The notes under the pieces were generated by a model. It was not told the DNA's origin. It searched no databases and saw only the letters and a list, made by a program, of their open reading frames with translations. A stretch of DNA of 37,469 nt. Origin: Pseudomonadota bacterium (GTDB lineage Bacteria > Pseudomonadota > Gammaproteobacteria > Steroidobacterales > Steroidobacteraceae). A program made the translations under genes and the position numbers. Positions 28,323 through 37,194 of the stretch are shown one piece after another (the stretch's first letter is position 1; every line of letters begins with the position of its first letter). The DNA lies in assembly GCA_019352035.1 (NCBI GenBank), contig JABBNZ010000011.1, positions 49,996 through 87,464 on the forward strand. Reading direction: 5' to 3'.

Positions 28323-28407
28323 GCTCGGACAGGAACTGCACCGGAGAGCGCTTCGCTCAAATAGCTTAAACCCGAACCGCCGCTGCGGCACAATCGCGCC
28401 TGTCACC

Positions 28408-29262
28408 ATGCCCAAAGCATCCCCCTCCCGCCCGGCGGCCACCGCCCCTCTGAGACCCGGCAGCGCGAAATCAGACGCGCCAGGAAACCCGCGCGTCCGT
28501 CGCGGCTATTTCGAGTGCCGTTACGGCCAGCTGCATGTCCACAATGCGATACCGTCGGGCGGCGGTTTCGAGGAGGGCACGCCCCTTCTCTGCCTGCATT
28601 CGAGCCCGCTCTCCGGGCGAATGTTCGAGCGCTTCCTCGCGGTTGCGGGGGTGGGGCGCTCCATTTTCGCCCCCGACCTGCCCGGATTCGGGGATTCCGA
28701 CGCGCCGCCCGCGCCTGCCGGCATCGCCGAGCATGCGGCGGCGATCGGTGATTTTCTCGACACGATGCGACTGCGTCAGATCGACCTGCTCGGCCATCGC
28801 TTCGGGGCGCTCGTTGCCGCCGAGCTTGCGGCGACGCGGCCGGCGCAGGTGCGGCGCCTGGTGCTGGTCTCGCCTCCGCCAGGCGCGCAGCCCGCAGAGC
28901 CCCCGCCTCCAACCCCGGACGGCGGCCACTTGCTCGAAGAGTGGCGACGGGCGGCAGACTATTGCGGAGCGGGCGCTGCGCCGGAAGTGGTGACCGCCGC
29001 GCTGGCTGAGCGCTTGCGCAACGGCGCTCAGGCCGCCGCGGCCGCAGCGGCGGCGCGCAACTATCCCTTGGTGCCGCGACTGGCACAGATTTCCGTGCCG
29101 CTCCTGGTGCTACATCTGCGCGAGGATGTCGGATCCGACGGAGGACAGCCGCGTCAGGTGCCCGCGCGTGCGCGACTCATCGAGCTGTCGGAGCGCGGCG
29201 CCTCGCTCTTCGAGACGGCGCCCGAGGCTGCGGCCCAGGCTGTGGAAGCCTTCCTGCGTTAG
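28408..29262 (+). CDS. Alpha/beta-hydrolase fold protein lacking the catalytic Ser and His
   Basis: The protein has 284 residues. The fold is recognisable from LLCLHSSPLSGRMFERFL (oxyanion region), FAPDLPGFGDSDAP and the nucleophile elbow LLGHRFGALVAAELAATRP. At the elbow the expected Gly-x-Ser-x-Gly reads G-H-R-F-G, with R131 in place of the nucleophile. Near the C-terminus, where relatives have Gly-His-Gly before LFETAPE, this protein has GAS (264-266), so the catalytic histidine is missing too. It is probably a non-enzymatic binding protein or uses other chemistry. The ATG at 28408 is favoured by the downstream fold; the frame is open to 28306, inside the end of the 133-bp element. About 30 N-terminal residues look disordered. 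Confidence 0.82.
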   Translation: MPKASPSRPAATAPLRPGSAKSDAPGNPRVRRGYFECRYGQLHVHNAIPSGGGFEEGTPLLCLHSSPLSGRMFERFLAVAGVGRSIFAPDLPGFGDSDAPPAPAGIAEHAAAIGDFLDTMRLRQIDLLGHRFGALVAAELAATRPAQVRRLVLVSPPPGAQPAEPPPPTPDGGHLLEEWRRAADYCGAGAAPEVVTAALAERLRNGAQAAAAAAAARNYPLVPRLAQISVPLLVLHLREDVGSDGGQPRQVPARARLIELSERGASLFETAPEAAAQAVEAFLR

Positions 29263-29299
29263 TTAGCCTGGGGAGCGGCCCCGAGCCGCTTACAGGTGA

Positions 29300-29315
29300 C
29301 CGCCCCTTTGGGCGG
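29300..29315 (+). terminator. Stem-loop after the hydrolase-fold gene
   Basis: CCGCCC-CTTT-GGGCGG forms a perfect 6-bp GC stem 38 bases after the stop codon and before ilvA. No T-run follows, so termination is only suggested. Confidence 0.4.
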
Positions 29316-29352
29316 CGCCCCGCCTGGCGCGGGATTTCGCTAAGCTGGCGGC

Positions 29353-30870
29353 ATGGCCAGTCCCTACATCGAGCGGATCCTCAAGGCGCGCGTCTATGAC
29401 GTCGCGATCGAGTCGCCCCTGGAGGAGGCGCCCCGCCTCTCGCGCCGACTCGGCAACCAGGTGCTCCTCAAGCGCGAGGACCTGCAGCCGGTGTTCTCGT
29501 TCAAGCTGCGCGGCGCCTATAACCGCATCGCGCATCTGTCGGATGCGGCGGCGAAGCGCGGCGTAGTCTGCGCGTCGGCCGGCAATCACGCGCAGGGTGT
29601 GGCGCTGGCGGCCCGGCGCCGCGGTATTGCAGCGGCAATCGTGATGCCCCGCACCACCCCGCGCATCAAGGTGCAGGCGGTGATCGATCTCGGCGGCGAG
29701 GTCTTGCTGCACGGGGACGACTACGACTCGGCGCTCGATCGGGCGCTCGAGCTCGCGCGCGAGCGCAGCCTGGTGTTCGTACATCCGTTCGACGATCCGG
29801 ACGTCATCGCGGGCCAGGGCACGATCGGCGTGGAGCTGCTGCGGCAGACCGGCGGCAACCTCGATGCGATCTTCGTGCCCGTGGGCGGCGGCGGCCTCAT
29901 CGCCGGCATCGCGGTGTACGTGAAATACCTGTATCCCCACATCCGCATCATCGGGGTGGAGCCCGAGGATGCCGCCGGCATGTACGAGTCGCTGAAAGCC
30001 GGGCGGCGCGTCACGCTCGACCGGGTCGGCATCTTCGCCGACGGCGTCGCGGTGAGACGCGTGGGAGAGGAAACCTTCTCGCTGTGCCGCAGTCTCGTCG
30101 ACGAGATCGTGCTGCTCGACACGGACGAGATCTGCGCCGCCATTCAGGACGTGTTCGAAGACACCCGCTCCATCGTGGAGCCCGCCGGCGCGCTGGCGGT
30201 GGCGGGGCTGAAGAAGCTCGTCGCCCGCGAGGGCTGGCGCGACAAGCGCCTCGCGGCGATCAACAGCGGCGCCAACATCAACTTCGACCGGCTGCGGCAT
30301 GTGGCCGAGCGCGCCGACCTGGGCGGCGAGCGCGAGGCGCTGCTCGCGGTCACCATCCCGGAGCGGCCGGGCAGCTTCCTGCGATTCTGCGAGGTGCTGG
30401 GCAACCGCAACGTCACGGAATTCAACTACCGTTACGAGAGCGCGCAGGCCGCGCAGATCTTCGTCAGTTTCGGACTGGCCCAGGGCCGCGCGGAGAAGGA
30501 TGCCGTGGCGCAAGCACTACGCGAGGCCGGCTACACGGTCACCGACATGACCGACAACGAGATGGCGAAGCTGCACGTGCGGTACATGGTCGGCGGCCGC
30601 GCCCGCGGCATCCGCGACGAGGTGCTCTACCGCTTCGAGTTTCCGGAGCGTCCCGGCGCGCTGCTCAAGTTCCTGCAGGCGGTCGGCGGCCGCTGGAACA
30701 TCAGCCTCTTCCACTACCGCAACCACGGCTCCGACTACGGCCGCGTGCTGGCCGGCATCCAGGTCCCCACGGCCGAGCGCCCGGACTTTCTGCAGCACCT
30801 GAACGATCTGCACTACGCCTACGCGGAGGAAACGGACAATCCGGCCTACCGGATGTTCCTGGGAGCGTGA
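29353..30870 (+). CDS. ilvA: Threonine ammonia-lyase, biosynthetic
   Basis: The protein has 505 residues, the length of the biosynthetic enzyme. The PLP lysine is K51 in FSFKLRGAYN, with ASAGNHAQGVALAA, VPVGGGGLIAGIA for the cofactor phosphate, and INSGANINFDRLRHV. Two C-terminal ACT-like regulatory domains follow (LAVTIPERPGSFLRFCEVLG and YRFEFPERPGALLKFLQAVG), which bind isoleucine and valine in homologues. It makes 2-oxobutanoate for isoleucine, the co-substrate of the acetolactate synthase encoded about 4 kb upstream. The start at 29353 lacks a clear ribosome-binding site but gives the family N-terminus. Pyruvate carboxylase is convergent. Confidence 0.95.
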   Translation: MASPYIERILKARVYDVAIESPLEEAPRLSRRLGNQVLLKREDLQPVFSFKLRGAYNRIAHLSDAAAKRGVVCASAGNHAQGVALAARRRGIAAAIVMPRTTPRIKVQAVIDLGGEVLLHGDDYDSALDRALELARERSLVFVHPFDDPDVIAGQGTIGVELLRQTGGNLDAIFVPVGGGGLIAGIAVYVKYLYPHIRIIGVEPEDAAGMYESLKAGRRVTLDRVGIFADGVAVRRVGEETFSLCRSLVDEIVLLDTDEICAAIQDVFEDTRSIVEPAGALAVAGLKKLVAREGWRDKRLAAINSGANINFDRLRHVAERADLGGEREALLAVTIPERPGSFLRFCEVLGNRNVTEFNYRYESAQAAQIFVSFGLAQGRAEKDAVAQALREAGYTVTDMTDNEMAKLHVRYMVGGRARGIRDEVLYRFEFPERPGALLKFLQAVGGRWNISLFHYRNHGSDYGRVLAGIQVPTAERPDFLQHLNDLHYAYAEETDNPAYRMFLGA

Positions 30871-31053
30871 CCCAGTCCGAAGCTCGCTGCGCCTGACGGA
30901 GCTCGACATATCCGCGCAGGAGCTGGGCGAGCCGGTGCGGCGTGAAGGGCCTCCCGGTCTGCGTGAGCAAGACCGTCGCGAAGAAGTCGGCACCGCCTCG
31001 ATCTTGTTAGCCTTCTCCTCGAGATCTCTCAGGCGTCCATGATCACGAGCCGC

Positions 31054-34000
31054 TCAACTCAATAAGATCAGCAGATCCTTCGCCTCCACCTGTTGCCCCG
31101 GGCTCACCAGCACTTCCGCCACCTCGCCGTCGGCCTCCGCGCGCACCGCGGTTTCCATCTTCATCGCCTCCAGCGTGGCGAGCAGATCGCCGCGCGCGAC
31201 CTTGCGGCCCACCGCAACGGCGACCGTCGCGATGGTTCCCGGCATCGGCGCGCCCACGTGCCTTGGATTTCCGGGCTCCGCCTTGCGCTGCGGCGGGCGC
31301 TTGGCGACCTGGCTGCGGTCGGGTACGCGCACGGAGCGCGGCTGGCCGTTCAACTCGAAGAACACGGTCCGGGTGCCGTCTTCGTGCGGGTCGCTGGAAG
31401 TCACGTAGCGCACGATGAGCGTCTTCCCTCGCTCCAGCTCGACGGTCACCTCCTGCCCCGGCTCCATGCCGTAGAAGAACACCGTGCTCGGCAGGATGCC
31501 GACGTCTCCGTACTGCGCGCGCTCCGCGGCGTAATCGAGCCAGACACGCGGATACATCAGGTACGAGGCCAGGTCGTCATCCGTGACGGGACGCGACAGC
31601 TTCTGCTGGATCTTGGCTCGCTCGGCGTCGAGATCGACCGGCGGCAGCTGCGCGCCGGGGCGCCGGGTGAGCGGCGCTGCGCCCTTCAGGACCTTGCGCT
31701 GCAGGGCCTCCGGAAAGCCGCCGTAAGGCTGGCCGAGATCGCCGCGGAAGAGCTGCACCACGGATTCCGGGAACGGCACGTCGATCTGCGGATCCAGCAC
31801 CTGCTTCGGCGTCAGGCCGCTCGTCAACATGAGGAGCGCCATATCGCCGACGACCTTGGACGTCGGAGTGACCTTGACGATGTCTCCAAACATCTCGTTG
31901 ACGTCCGCATACGCCTGCGCGACGTCCGGCCAGTGGGCATTGTCGATACCGAGTGAGCGGGCCTGCTCGCGCAGGTTGGTGTACTGACCGCCCGGCATGC
32001 CATGCACATAGACCTCCGACGTGCCGGAGCGGATGTCGCTCTCGAATGCGGCGTAGAGCCTGCGCACCTGCTCCCAGTAGGAGGACAGCAGCCGCAGCTT
32101 CGCCGGATCGACGCCGCAATCGCGCGGGCCATGGCGCAGCGCCTCGACGATCGAGCCCAAGTTGGGCTGGGATGTCAGGCCGCTCATGGCATCGATGGCG
32201 CCGTCCACCGCATCGGCGCCGGCCTCGATGGCGGCGAGGACGCTGGCGGCGGCAATGCCGCTCGTGTCATGGGTGTGGAAGTGGACCGGAAGGCCGATCT
32301 CCTCCTTCAGCGCCTTCACCAGCGTGTAGGCGGCGCGCGGACGGCACAACCCCGCCATGTCCTTGATGCCGAGCACGTGTGTACCGGCGGCCTTCAGCTC
32401 GCGCGCGAGCTTCAGGTAGTAATCGAGCGTGTACTTCTTTTCGCGCGGGTCGCTGAGGTTGCCCGTGTAGCAGATCGCAGCCTCGCAGAGCTTGCCGGAC
32501 TCGAGCACCGCCTCGATCGGCATGCGCATGTTCTCGACCCAGTTGAGCGAGTCGAAGATGCGGAACACGTCGATGCCGCGCTCCGCCGCCCGCGCAATGA
32601 AGAACCGCACGACGTTGTCGGGGTAGTTGGCATAACCGACGGCGTTCGCCGACCGCAGGAGCATCTGCAGCAGCACATTCGGCACCCGCTCGCGCAGCAG
32701 GGTCAGCCTGTGCCAGGGGTCTTCCTTCAGGAACCGCATCGCCACATCGAACGTGGCGCCCCCCCAGCACTCCAGCGAGAAGAGCTGCGGCAGAAGGCTC
32801 GCATAGTACGGAGCGATGACGGCCATGTCGGCGGTGCGCATGCGCGTTGCGAGCAGCGATTGATGCGCGTCGCGCAAGGTCGTGTCCGTGAGCAGCACCC
32901 GCTCCTGCGCCAGCATCCATTGCGCGAAGCGCGCAGGTCCCAGCTCCTCGAGCTTCTGGCGCGTGCCGGGCGGCGGATCGGGGAGGGCCGCGTGCGGCAG
33001 TTTTGGCGTCTCGAGCCGCGCCGGCCGCGGCCGGCCGCGGGTCTCCGGATTGCCGTTGACGATGGTCTCGGCGATGTAGGTGAGGATGCGCGTCGCCCGG
33101 TCGCGCTTGCGCGGCCAGCGGAAGAGCTCCGGTGTCTCGTCGATGAAACGGGTGGTGTACTCACCGCGCCCGAACCGGGGATGCGTGATGACCTGGTCGA
33201 GGAATCGCAAATTGGTGACCACGCCGCGGATGCGGAACTCCCAGAGCGCCCGGTGCATGCGGGCGATCGTCTCTTCCGGCGTCGGCGCCCAGGCCGTGAC
33301 CTTCACGAGCAGGGAGTCGTACGAGCGGGTGATGATCGCCCCGGTGTATGCCGTGCCCGCGTCCAGGCGGACGCCGAAGCCCGCGGGGCTGCGATAGGCG
33401 GTGATCTTGCCGTAATCCGGGATGAAGTTGTTTTCCGGGTCCTCGGTGGTCACGCGGCATTGCATCGCGTGCGCCCCGATCCGGATCTGCTCCTGCGGCG
33501 GCACCCCGCTCTGCGCCGTGCCGAGCCGCTCGCCCTCGGCGATGCGGATCTGCGCCTTGACGATGTCGATGCCGGTCGCGCACTCGGTGACCGTGTGCTC
33601 GACCTGGATGCGGGGATTCACCTCGATGAAGTAGAACCTGCCGGACTCGGCGTCCTGGAGGAACTCCACCGTGCCGGCGTTGAGGTAATTCGCGGCCCGG
33701 CCGATGGCGAGCGCCGCCTCGCAGAGCTCCGCGCGCTGCGCGTCGCTGAGAAACACGGCGGGAGCCCGCTCCACGACCTTCTGGTTGCGGCGCTGCACCG
33801 TGCAGTCGCGCTCATAGAGATGCACCAGCCCGCCGTGGGCATCGCCCAGGATCTGGACTTCCACGTGCCGTGCGCGGCGCACGAGCTTCTCGAGGTAGAC
33901 CTCGTCGTTGCCGAACGCAGCCTTCGCCTCGCGGCGGGCGACCGGCAGCAGCTCCGTCAGCTGCTCGTCGCTCTCGACGACTCGCATGCCTCGGCCGCCG

Positions 34001-34500
34001 CCTCCCCAGCTCGCCTTGAGCATCACCGGGTAGCCGATCTCGTGCGCCAGCCGCCGGCAATCTGCCAGGCCGGCCGGCAGCGGCGGTGTCGCCGGCATCA
34101 CCGGCACCCCGGCGGCCATCGCGAGATTGCGCGCCGCCACTTTGTTGCCAAGCGTGCGCATGGTCTCGGGCCGCGGGCCCACGAACACGATCCCGGCGGC
34201 TGCGCAGGCCTGAGTGAACTCGGGGTTCTCGGAAAGAAAGCCGTATCCCGGATGAACGGCGTCGACCCGGGCGTCGTGCGCGACGCGCAGGATGTCCTCG
34301 ATGTCGAGATAAGCCTCGATCGGCCCCTTGCCGCTGCCGACGAGATAGGACTCATCCGCCTTGGTGCGGTGCAGCGAGAAGCGGTCCTCCTGTGAGTAAA
34401 TGGCCACGGTACGCAGGCCGAGCTCGCTCGCGGCCCGCATGACACGGATGGCGATCTCGCCCCGGTTGGCGACCAGAATGCTTCGAATCCGCTGCGGCAT
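31054..34500 (-). CDS. pyc: Pyruvate carboxylase (single-chain)
   Basis: The protein has 1148 residues from the ATG at 34498-34500, which has AAGGG upstream; a GTG four codons earlier is possible. The biotin carboxylase domain (about 1-455) shows ILVANRGEIAIRVMRAA, the Gly-rich ATP loop KASWGGGGRGM and FIEVNPRIQVEHTVTE. The carboxyltransferase barrel (about 530-800) shows LLTDTTLRDAHQSLLATRMR and the metal histidines in PVHFHTHDTSG. The biotinyl domain ends the chain, with lysine near 1114 in LEAMKMETAV. It carboxylates pyruvate to oxaloacetate with ATP and bicarbonate, replenishing the TCA cycle. All parts are in one chain, unlike the two-subunit form in some proteobacteria. A divergent isoaspartyl peptidase gene starts 117 bases away. 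Confidence 0.95.
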   Translation of the reverse strand: MPQRIRSILVANRGEIAIRVMRAASELGLRTVAIYSQEDRFSLHRTKADESYLVGSGKGPIEAYLDIEDILRVAHDARVDAVHPGYGFLSENPEFTQACAAAGIVFVGPRPETMRTLGNKVAARNLAMAAGVPVMPATPPLPAGLADCRRLAHEIGYPVMLKASWGGGGRGMRVVESDEQLTELLPVARREAKAAFGNDEVYLEKLVRRARHVEVQILGDAHGGLVHLYERDCTVQRRNQKVVERAPAVFLSDAQRAELCEAALAIGRAANYLNAGTVEFLQDAESGRFYFIEVNPRIQVEHTVTECATGIDIVKAQIRIAEGERLGTAQSGVPPQEQIRIGAHAMQCRVTTEDPENNFIPDYGKITAYRSPAGFGVRLDAGTAYTGAIITRSYDSLLVKVTAWAPTPEETIARMHRALWEFRIRGVVTNLRFLDQVITHPRFGRGEYTTRFIDETPELFRWPRKRDRATRILTYIAETIVNGNPETRGRPRPARLETPKLPHAALPDPPPGTRQKLEELGPARFAQWMLAQERVLLTDTTLRDAHQSLLATRMRTADMAVIAPYYASLLPQLFSLECWGGATFDVAMRFLKEDPWHRLTLLRERVPNVLLQMLLRSANAVGYANYPDNVVRFFIARAAERGIDVFRIFDSLNWVENMRMPIEAVLESGKLCEAAICYTGNLSDPREKKYTLDYYLKLARELKAAGTHVLGIKDMAGLCRPRAAYTLVKALKEEIGLPVHFHTHDTSGIAAASVLAAIEAGADAVDGAIDAMSGLTSQPNLGSIVEALRHGPRDCGVDPAKLRLLSSYWEQVRRLYAAFESDIRSGTSEVYVHGMPGGQYTNLREQARSLGIDNAHWPDVAQAYADVNEMFGDIVKVTPTSKVVGDMALLMLTSGLTPKQVLDPQIDVPFPESVVQLFRGDLGQPYGGFPEALQRKVLKGAAPLTRRPGAQLPPVDLDAERAKIQQKLSRPVTDDDLASYLMYPRVWLDYAAERAQYGDVGILPSTVFFYGMEPGQEVTVELERGKTLIVRYVTSSDPHEDGTRTVFFELNGQPRSVRVPDRSQVAKRPPQRKAEPGNPRHVGAPMPGTIATVAVAVGRKVARGDLLATLEAMKMETAVRAEADGEVAEVLVSPGQQVEAKDLLILLS

Positions 34501-34617
34501 GAGACCCTTCACCGGTAAAATCCACTCGGATCATAGCGTTTCCTGGAGCAGCGGCCACGCGCGACGACGGGTCTCGGAGGCTTTCAGACCCGCCGGCGTT
34601 CGCGGCAGAGGATTTTC

Positions 34618-35526
34618 ATGTATTCAATTGCCATCCACGGCGGTGCCGGCGCGGTGCCGCGGCACACTCTCTCGGCCGAGCGCGAGACTCATTACCGCGA
34701 CGGCCTCGCGGCTGCGCTCGATCTCGGGTACGCCGTGCTCGAGAAGGGCGGCTCCAGCCTCGATGCGGTCACCGCCGCCGTACGGACGCTCGAGGAGAAT
34801 CCGCTCTTCAACGCGGGACGGGGCGCAGCGCTCACCCAGGACGGGGCCGCGGAGCTCGATGCCGCCATCATGGAGGGGCGGCAGCAGCGCGCGGGCGCCG
34901 TGGCGGCCGTGCGCCACGTGAGAAATCCGATCGAGCTGGCGCGCCGGGTGATGGAGAAGTCCCGCCACGTGCTGCTGGTGGGGTCGGGAGCGGAGGAATT
35001 CGCCCTCGAGGAAGGGCTTGAGCTCGTCCCGAACACCTGGTTCCGCACCGAAGAGCGCCGGGCCCAGCTCGAAAGCGAGCGCAGCGGGCGGCCGGTCTCG
35101 GACCTCGTCCCTTCCTCTCAGGGGACCGTCGGCGCGGTCGCGCTCGATGCCGCCGGCGACCTCGCCGCCGCCACCTCCACCGGCGGCATGACGAACAAGC
35201 GTCAGGGCCGCGTGGGCGACTCACCGATCGTCGGGGCCGGGACTTACGCCAAGAATGGAGTTTGCGCGGTCTCCGCCACGGGGCATGGCGAATATTTCAT
35301 CCGCGCCGTCGCCGCTCACCACATCTGCGCGGCCGTCGAGTATCGTGGCCTGACGCTGCGCGAGGCGGTATACGATTTGCTGCGCAAGAGGCTCCCTGAG
35401 CTGGGCGGCAAAGGCGGGGTCATCGCCATCGACCGCGGCGGAGGAATCGTCACGGAATTCAGCACTGAAGGGATGTTTCGCGGCGCCCGCGACTCGAGCG
35501 GGCTGCGCAAGATCGACATTTATTGA
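34618..35526 (+). CDS. Isoaspartyl peptidase/L-asparaginase (plant-type, Ntn hydrolase)
   Basis: The protein has 302 residues. SIAIHGGAGAVPR, ENPLFNAGRGAALT and the self-cleavage site before T170 in SSQGTVGAVALD identify the type-III asparaginase family; STGGMTNKRQGRVGDSPIVG and SATGHGEYFIR complete the active site. The precursor cuts itself at Gly169-Thr170 to expose the nucleophilic threonine, then hydrolyses beta-aspartyl dipeptides and asparagine. There is no signal peptide, so it is cytoplasmic. The ATG has AGAGGA upstream. The CheY-like gene starts 13 bases after the stop, so the two are probably cotranscribed. Confidence 0.94.
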   Translation: MYSIAIHGGAGAVPRHTLSAERETHYRDGLAAALDLGYAVLEKGGSSLDAVTAAVRTLEENPLFNAGRGAALTQDGAAELDAAIMEGRQQRAGAVAAVRHVRNPIELARRVMEKSRHVLLVGSGAEEFALEEGLELVPNTWFRTEERRAQLESERSGRPVSDLVPSSQGTVGAVALDAAGDLAAATSTGGMTNKRQGRVGDSPIVGAGTYAKNGVCAVSATGHGEYFIRAVAAHHICAAVEYRGLTLREAVYDLLRKRLPELGGKGGVIAIDRGGGIVTEFSTEGMFRGARDSSGLRKIDIY

Positions 35527-35538
35527 AGGAGATGGCCC

Positions 35539-35937
35539 ATGGCACACGCAGACAGTGGACAACCGACACCGAAGCGGCGCTTGCTGGTCGTTGACGACAA
35601 CAAGGACGCCGCCGAGAGCATGTCGATGCTGCTGGAGATGTGGGGCCACGAGGTCGCTTTCGCCTACGACGGCCCGAGCGCGCTCGAGACTGCCCAACGG
35701 TGGCAGCCCGAGGCGATATTCCTCGACATCGGCCTGCCCGGGATGGACGGCTACGAGGTGGCCGCGCGCATGCGTGAGCTGCCGCAGGCCAAGGACGCCG
35801 TCCTCATCGCGATCACCGGCTACGGCCAGGAAGACGACCGCCTGCGGTCGCGCCGGGCGGGCATCGACCATCACCTGGTCAAGCCAGTCGCGCCCGACGC
35901 CCTGCACAGCCTGATCGACTCACTGCAGCTGCGCTAA
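35539..35937 (+). CDS. Single-domain response regulator (CheY-like receiver)
   Basis: The protein has 132 residues and consists of one receiver domain: acidic pair D19/D20 in LLVVDDNKDAAES, phosphoacceptor D63 in IFLDIGLPGMDGYE, switch threonine T93 in IAITGYG, and K115 in HLVKPVAP. No output domain is present; the frame stops just before the 97-bp repeat array. Sequences of this type (VDDNKDAAESM, AITGYGQ) often occur at the end of hybrid kinases, so it may be a phosphorelay intermediate. A strong ribosome-binding site (GAAGGAGA) precedes the ATG. It probably shares a transcript with the isoaspartyl peptidase gene. Confidence 0.92.
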   Translation: MAHADSGQPTPKRRLLVVDDNKDAAESMSMLLEMWGHEVAFAYDGPSALETAQRWQPEAIFLDIGLPGMDGYEVAARMRELPQAKDAVLIAITGYGQEDDRLRSRRAGIDHHLVKPVAPDALHSLIDSLQLR

Positions 35938-35948
35938 TTTATTGGCTG

Positions 35949-36433
35949 CAAGTCGCCTGCGGCGCTTGCAGCGAGACCCTACACCGTCACCGCGGGCGAA
36001 GGAGCGGCCTTCGCCCGCTGGGGTCTGCCCGCATTCATGGCCAAACAAGTCGCCTGCGGCGCTTGCAGCGAGACCCTACACCGTCACCGCGGGCGAAGGA
36101 GCGGCCTTCGCCCGCTGGGGTCTGCCCGCATTCATGGCCAAACAAGTCGCCTGCGGCGCTTGCAGCGAGACCCTACACCGTCACCGCGGGCGAAGGAGCG
36201 GCCTTCGCCCGCTGGGGTCTGCCCGCATTCATGGCCAAACAAGTCGCCTGCGGCGCTTGCAGCGAGACCCTACACCGTCACCGCGGGCGAAGGAGCGGCC
36301 TTCGCCCGCTGGGGTCTGCCCGCATTCATGGCCAAACAAGTCGCCTGCGGCGCTTGCAGCGAGACCCTACACCGTCACCGCGGGCGAAGGAGCGGCCTTC
36401 GCCCGCTGGGGTCCTGCCCGCATCCACGGCTAT
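35949..36433. repeat. Five tandem copies of a 97-bp unit
   Basis: Units start at 35949, 36046, 36143, 36240 and 36337, exactly 97 bases apart. The first four are identical by eye apart from their flanks; the fifth is identical for its first 78 or so bases, then gains one base and diverges. Each unit contains a perfect 11-bp hairpin (GCGGGCGAAGG and CCTTCGCCCGC, loop AGCGG; first copy 35992-36018) and a smaller CAAG..CTTG/GCC..GGC hairpin. It fills the whole 492-base gap between the receiver gene and the convergent gene. No gene is supported in it. Confidence 0.95.
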
Positions 36434-37092
36434 CGGTGATGGGCCGCATCCCAGGCCTCCGCGGCCAGCATCTGCAGCCCCTGCATGCGGGCGCGCTCCA
36501 GCGCCGCCACATCGTCCTCCGCCGCGGCGACGAGCATCTGCCGCCATAACCGCATCCGCTTGAGCCAGCGGGGCCGCAGCCAGCCGGCGTGGCGCTCCGC
36601 CAGCTCATGCACCTGCGGAACGGTGCAGGTGCTGAGCAGGCTCGCGCATTGCGGGTGGATGCCGAGGATCACCCGCGCGCCGTCCGCATGCTTGCCGACC
36701 AGCGACCAGGCGTAGACGAAGACGGTCCGCGCCACCGCGGCGGTCTGCGGCACGGTGAAGAATGAGGGAACCGACGGGGCGGGGGACTCGTCGGCGATCC
36801 GCGAACCGCTCGGCCAGCGCCAGCGCTGCGGCTCCCCGAAGCAGGCATCGACCAGCAGATAGGGACAGGCGGCCGCCTGGCGCCGGGAGCGCTCATCGAG
36901 CGCCCGCCACAGCTCCCCGACCTGCCGCAGCGCCGGCTGGCCATGGGGGCCCAGGGCCAGGGCCTGCTCCGCGAACAACCCGAGACAGCGATGATTGACG
37001 TCGGCCAGGTTCTCGAGCGTCTCCCGCCGCAGCCAGCAGGCCCGGCTGAGCGCGCGAATTTCCAACGCCGAGAAGGCTTCGGCACGCAACAT
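36430..37092 (-). CDS. Uncharacterised protein divergent from an FlhC-family gene
   Basis: The protein has 220 residues from the ATG at 37090-37092, which has CAGGAG about ten bases upstream; the frame is open further but runs across the divergent promoter. I do not recognise the family. The N-terminal part (ALEIRALSRACWLRRETLEN, then DVNHRCLGLFAEQAL) is helical; the middle has CPYLLVDACFGEPQRW and TVFVYAWSLVGKHADGARV; the end is helical and basic (WLRPRWLKRMRLWRQML). No membrane segment or signal peptide is seen. A faint likeness of the first 75 residues to FlhD (helix with D-[IV]-N then L..A) makes a FlhD-like partner for the divergent FlhC-type protein a guess only. Its 3' end abuts the 97-bp array. 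Confidence 0.7.
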   Translation of the reverse strand: MLRAEAFSALEIRALSRACWLRRETLENLADVNHRCLGLFAEQALALGPHGQPALRQVGELWRALDERSRRQAAACPYLLVDACFGEPQRWRWPSGSRIADESPAPSVPSFFTVPQTAAVARTVFVYAWSLVGKHADGARVILGIHPQCASLLSTCTVPQVHELAERHAGWLRPRWLKRMRLWRQMLVAAAEDDVAALERARMQGLQMLAAEAWDAAHHR

Positions 37093-37159
37093 GACAGCAA
37101 CTCCTGCCCAGGCCAGCCGCCCCATGTTACCCCCAGCCGGGCCGAAGGCAACAGCGTAA

Positions 37160-37177
37160 TTGGGCATTTTTGCCCAA
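37160..37177. promoter_or_regulatory. Operator-like palindrome 1 (TTGGG-N8-CCCAA)
   Basis: TTGGGCATTTTTGCCCAA is a perfect 7-bp inverted repeat around TTTT, in an AT-rich pocket between the divergent genes. It overlaps a second possible stem in which GGGCATTTTT pairs with AAAAATGCCC. Confidence 0.55.
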
Positions 37178-37194
37178 AAATGCCCTGTTGTGTT

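Noticed and set aside
30871-31053. Possible remnant of a phage or recombinase gene on the minus strand (peptide TGRPFTPHRLAQLLRGY)
   Set aside because: Only about 35 codons are open, with stops on both sides and no second motif. It could be a relic, but I cannot support it as a pseudogene.
32002-34395. 797-codon plus-strand frame opposite pyruvate carboxylase
   Set aside because: A shadow of the pyc coding frame; no domain is recognisable.
35949-36433. CRISPR array
   Set aside because: The whole 97-bp unit is repeated without any variable spacer, and no cas genes are present.
35942-36563. Overlapping open frames in all three plus-strand phases across the 97-bp array
   Set aside because: Because 97 is not a multiple of three, one open repeat unit makes all phases read the same cycling sequence. 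There is no ribosome-binding site and the frames run into the convergent gene.
37160-37177. Sigma-54 promoter before the FlhC-type gene
   Set aside because: TTGGGCATTTTTGCC looks similar at first, but the GG to GC spacing is two bases short of the -24/-12 rule; the palindrome explains the sequence better.
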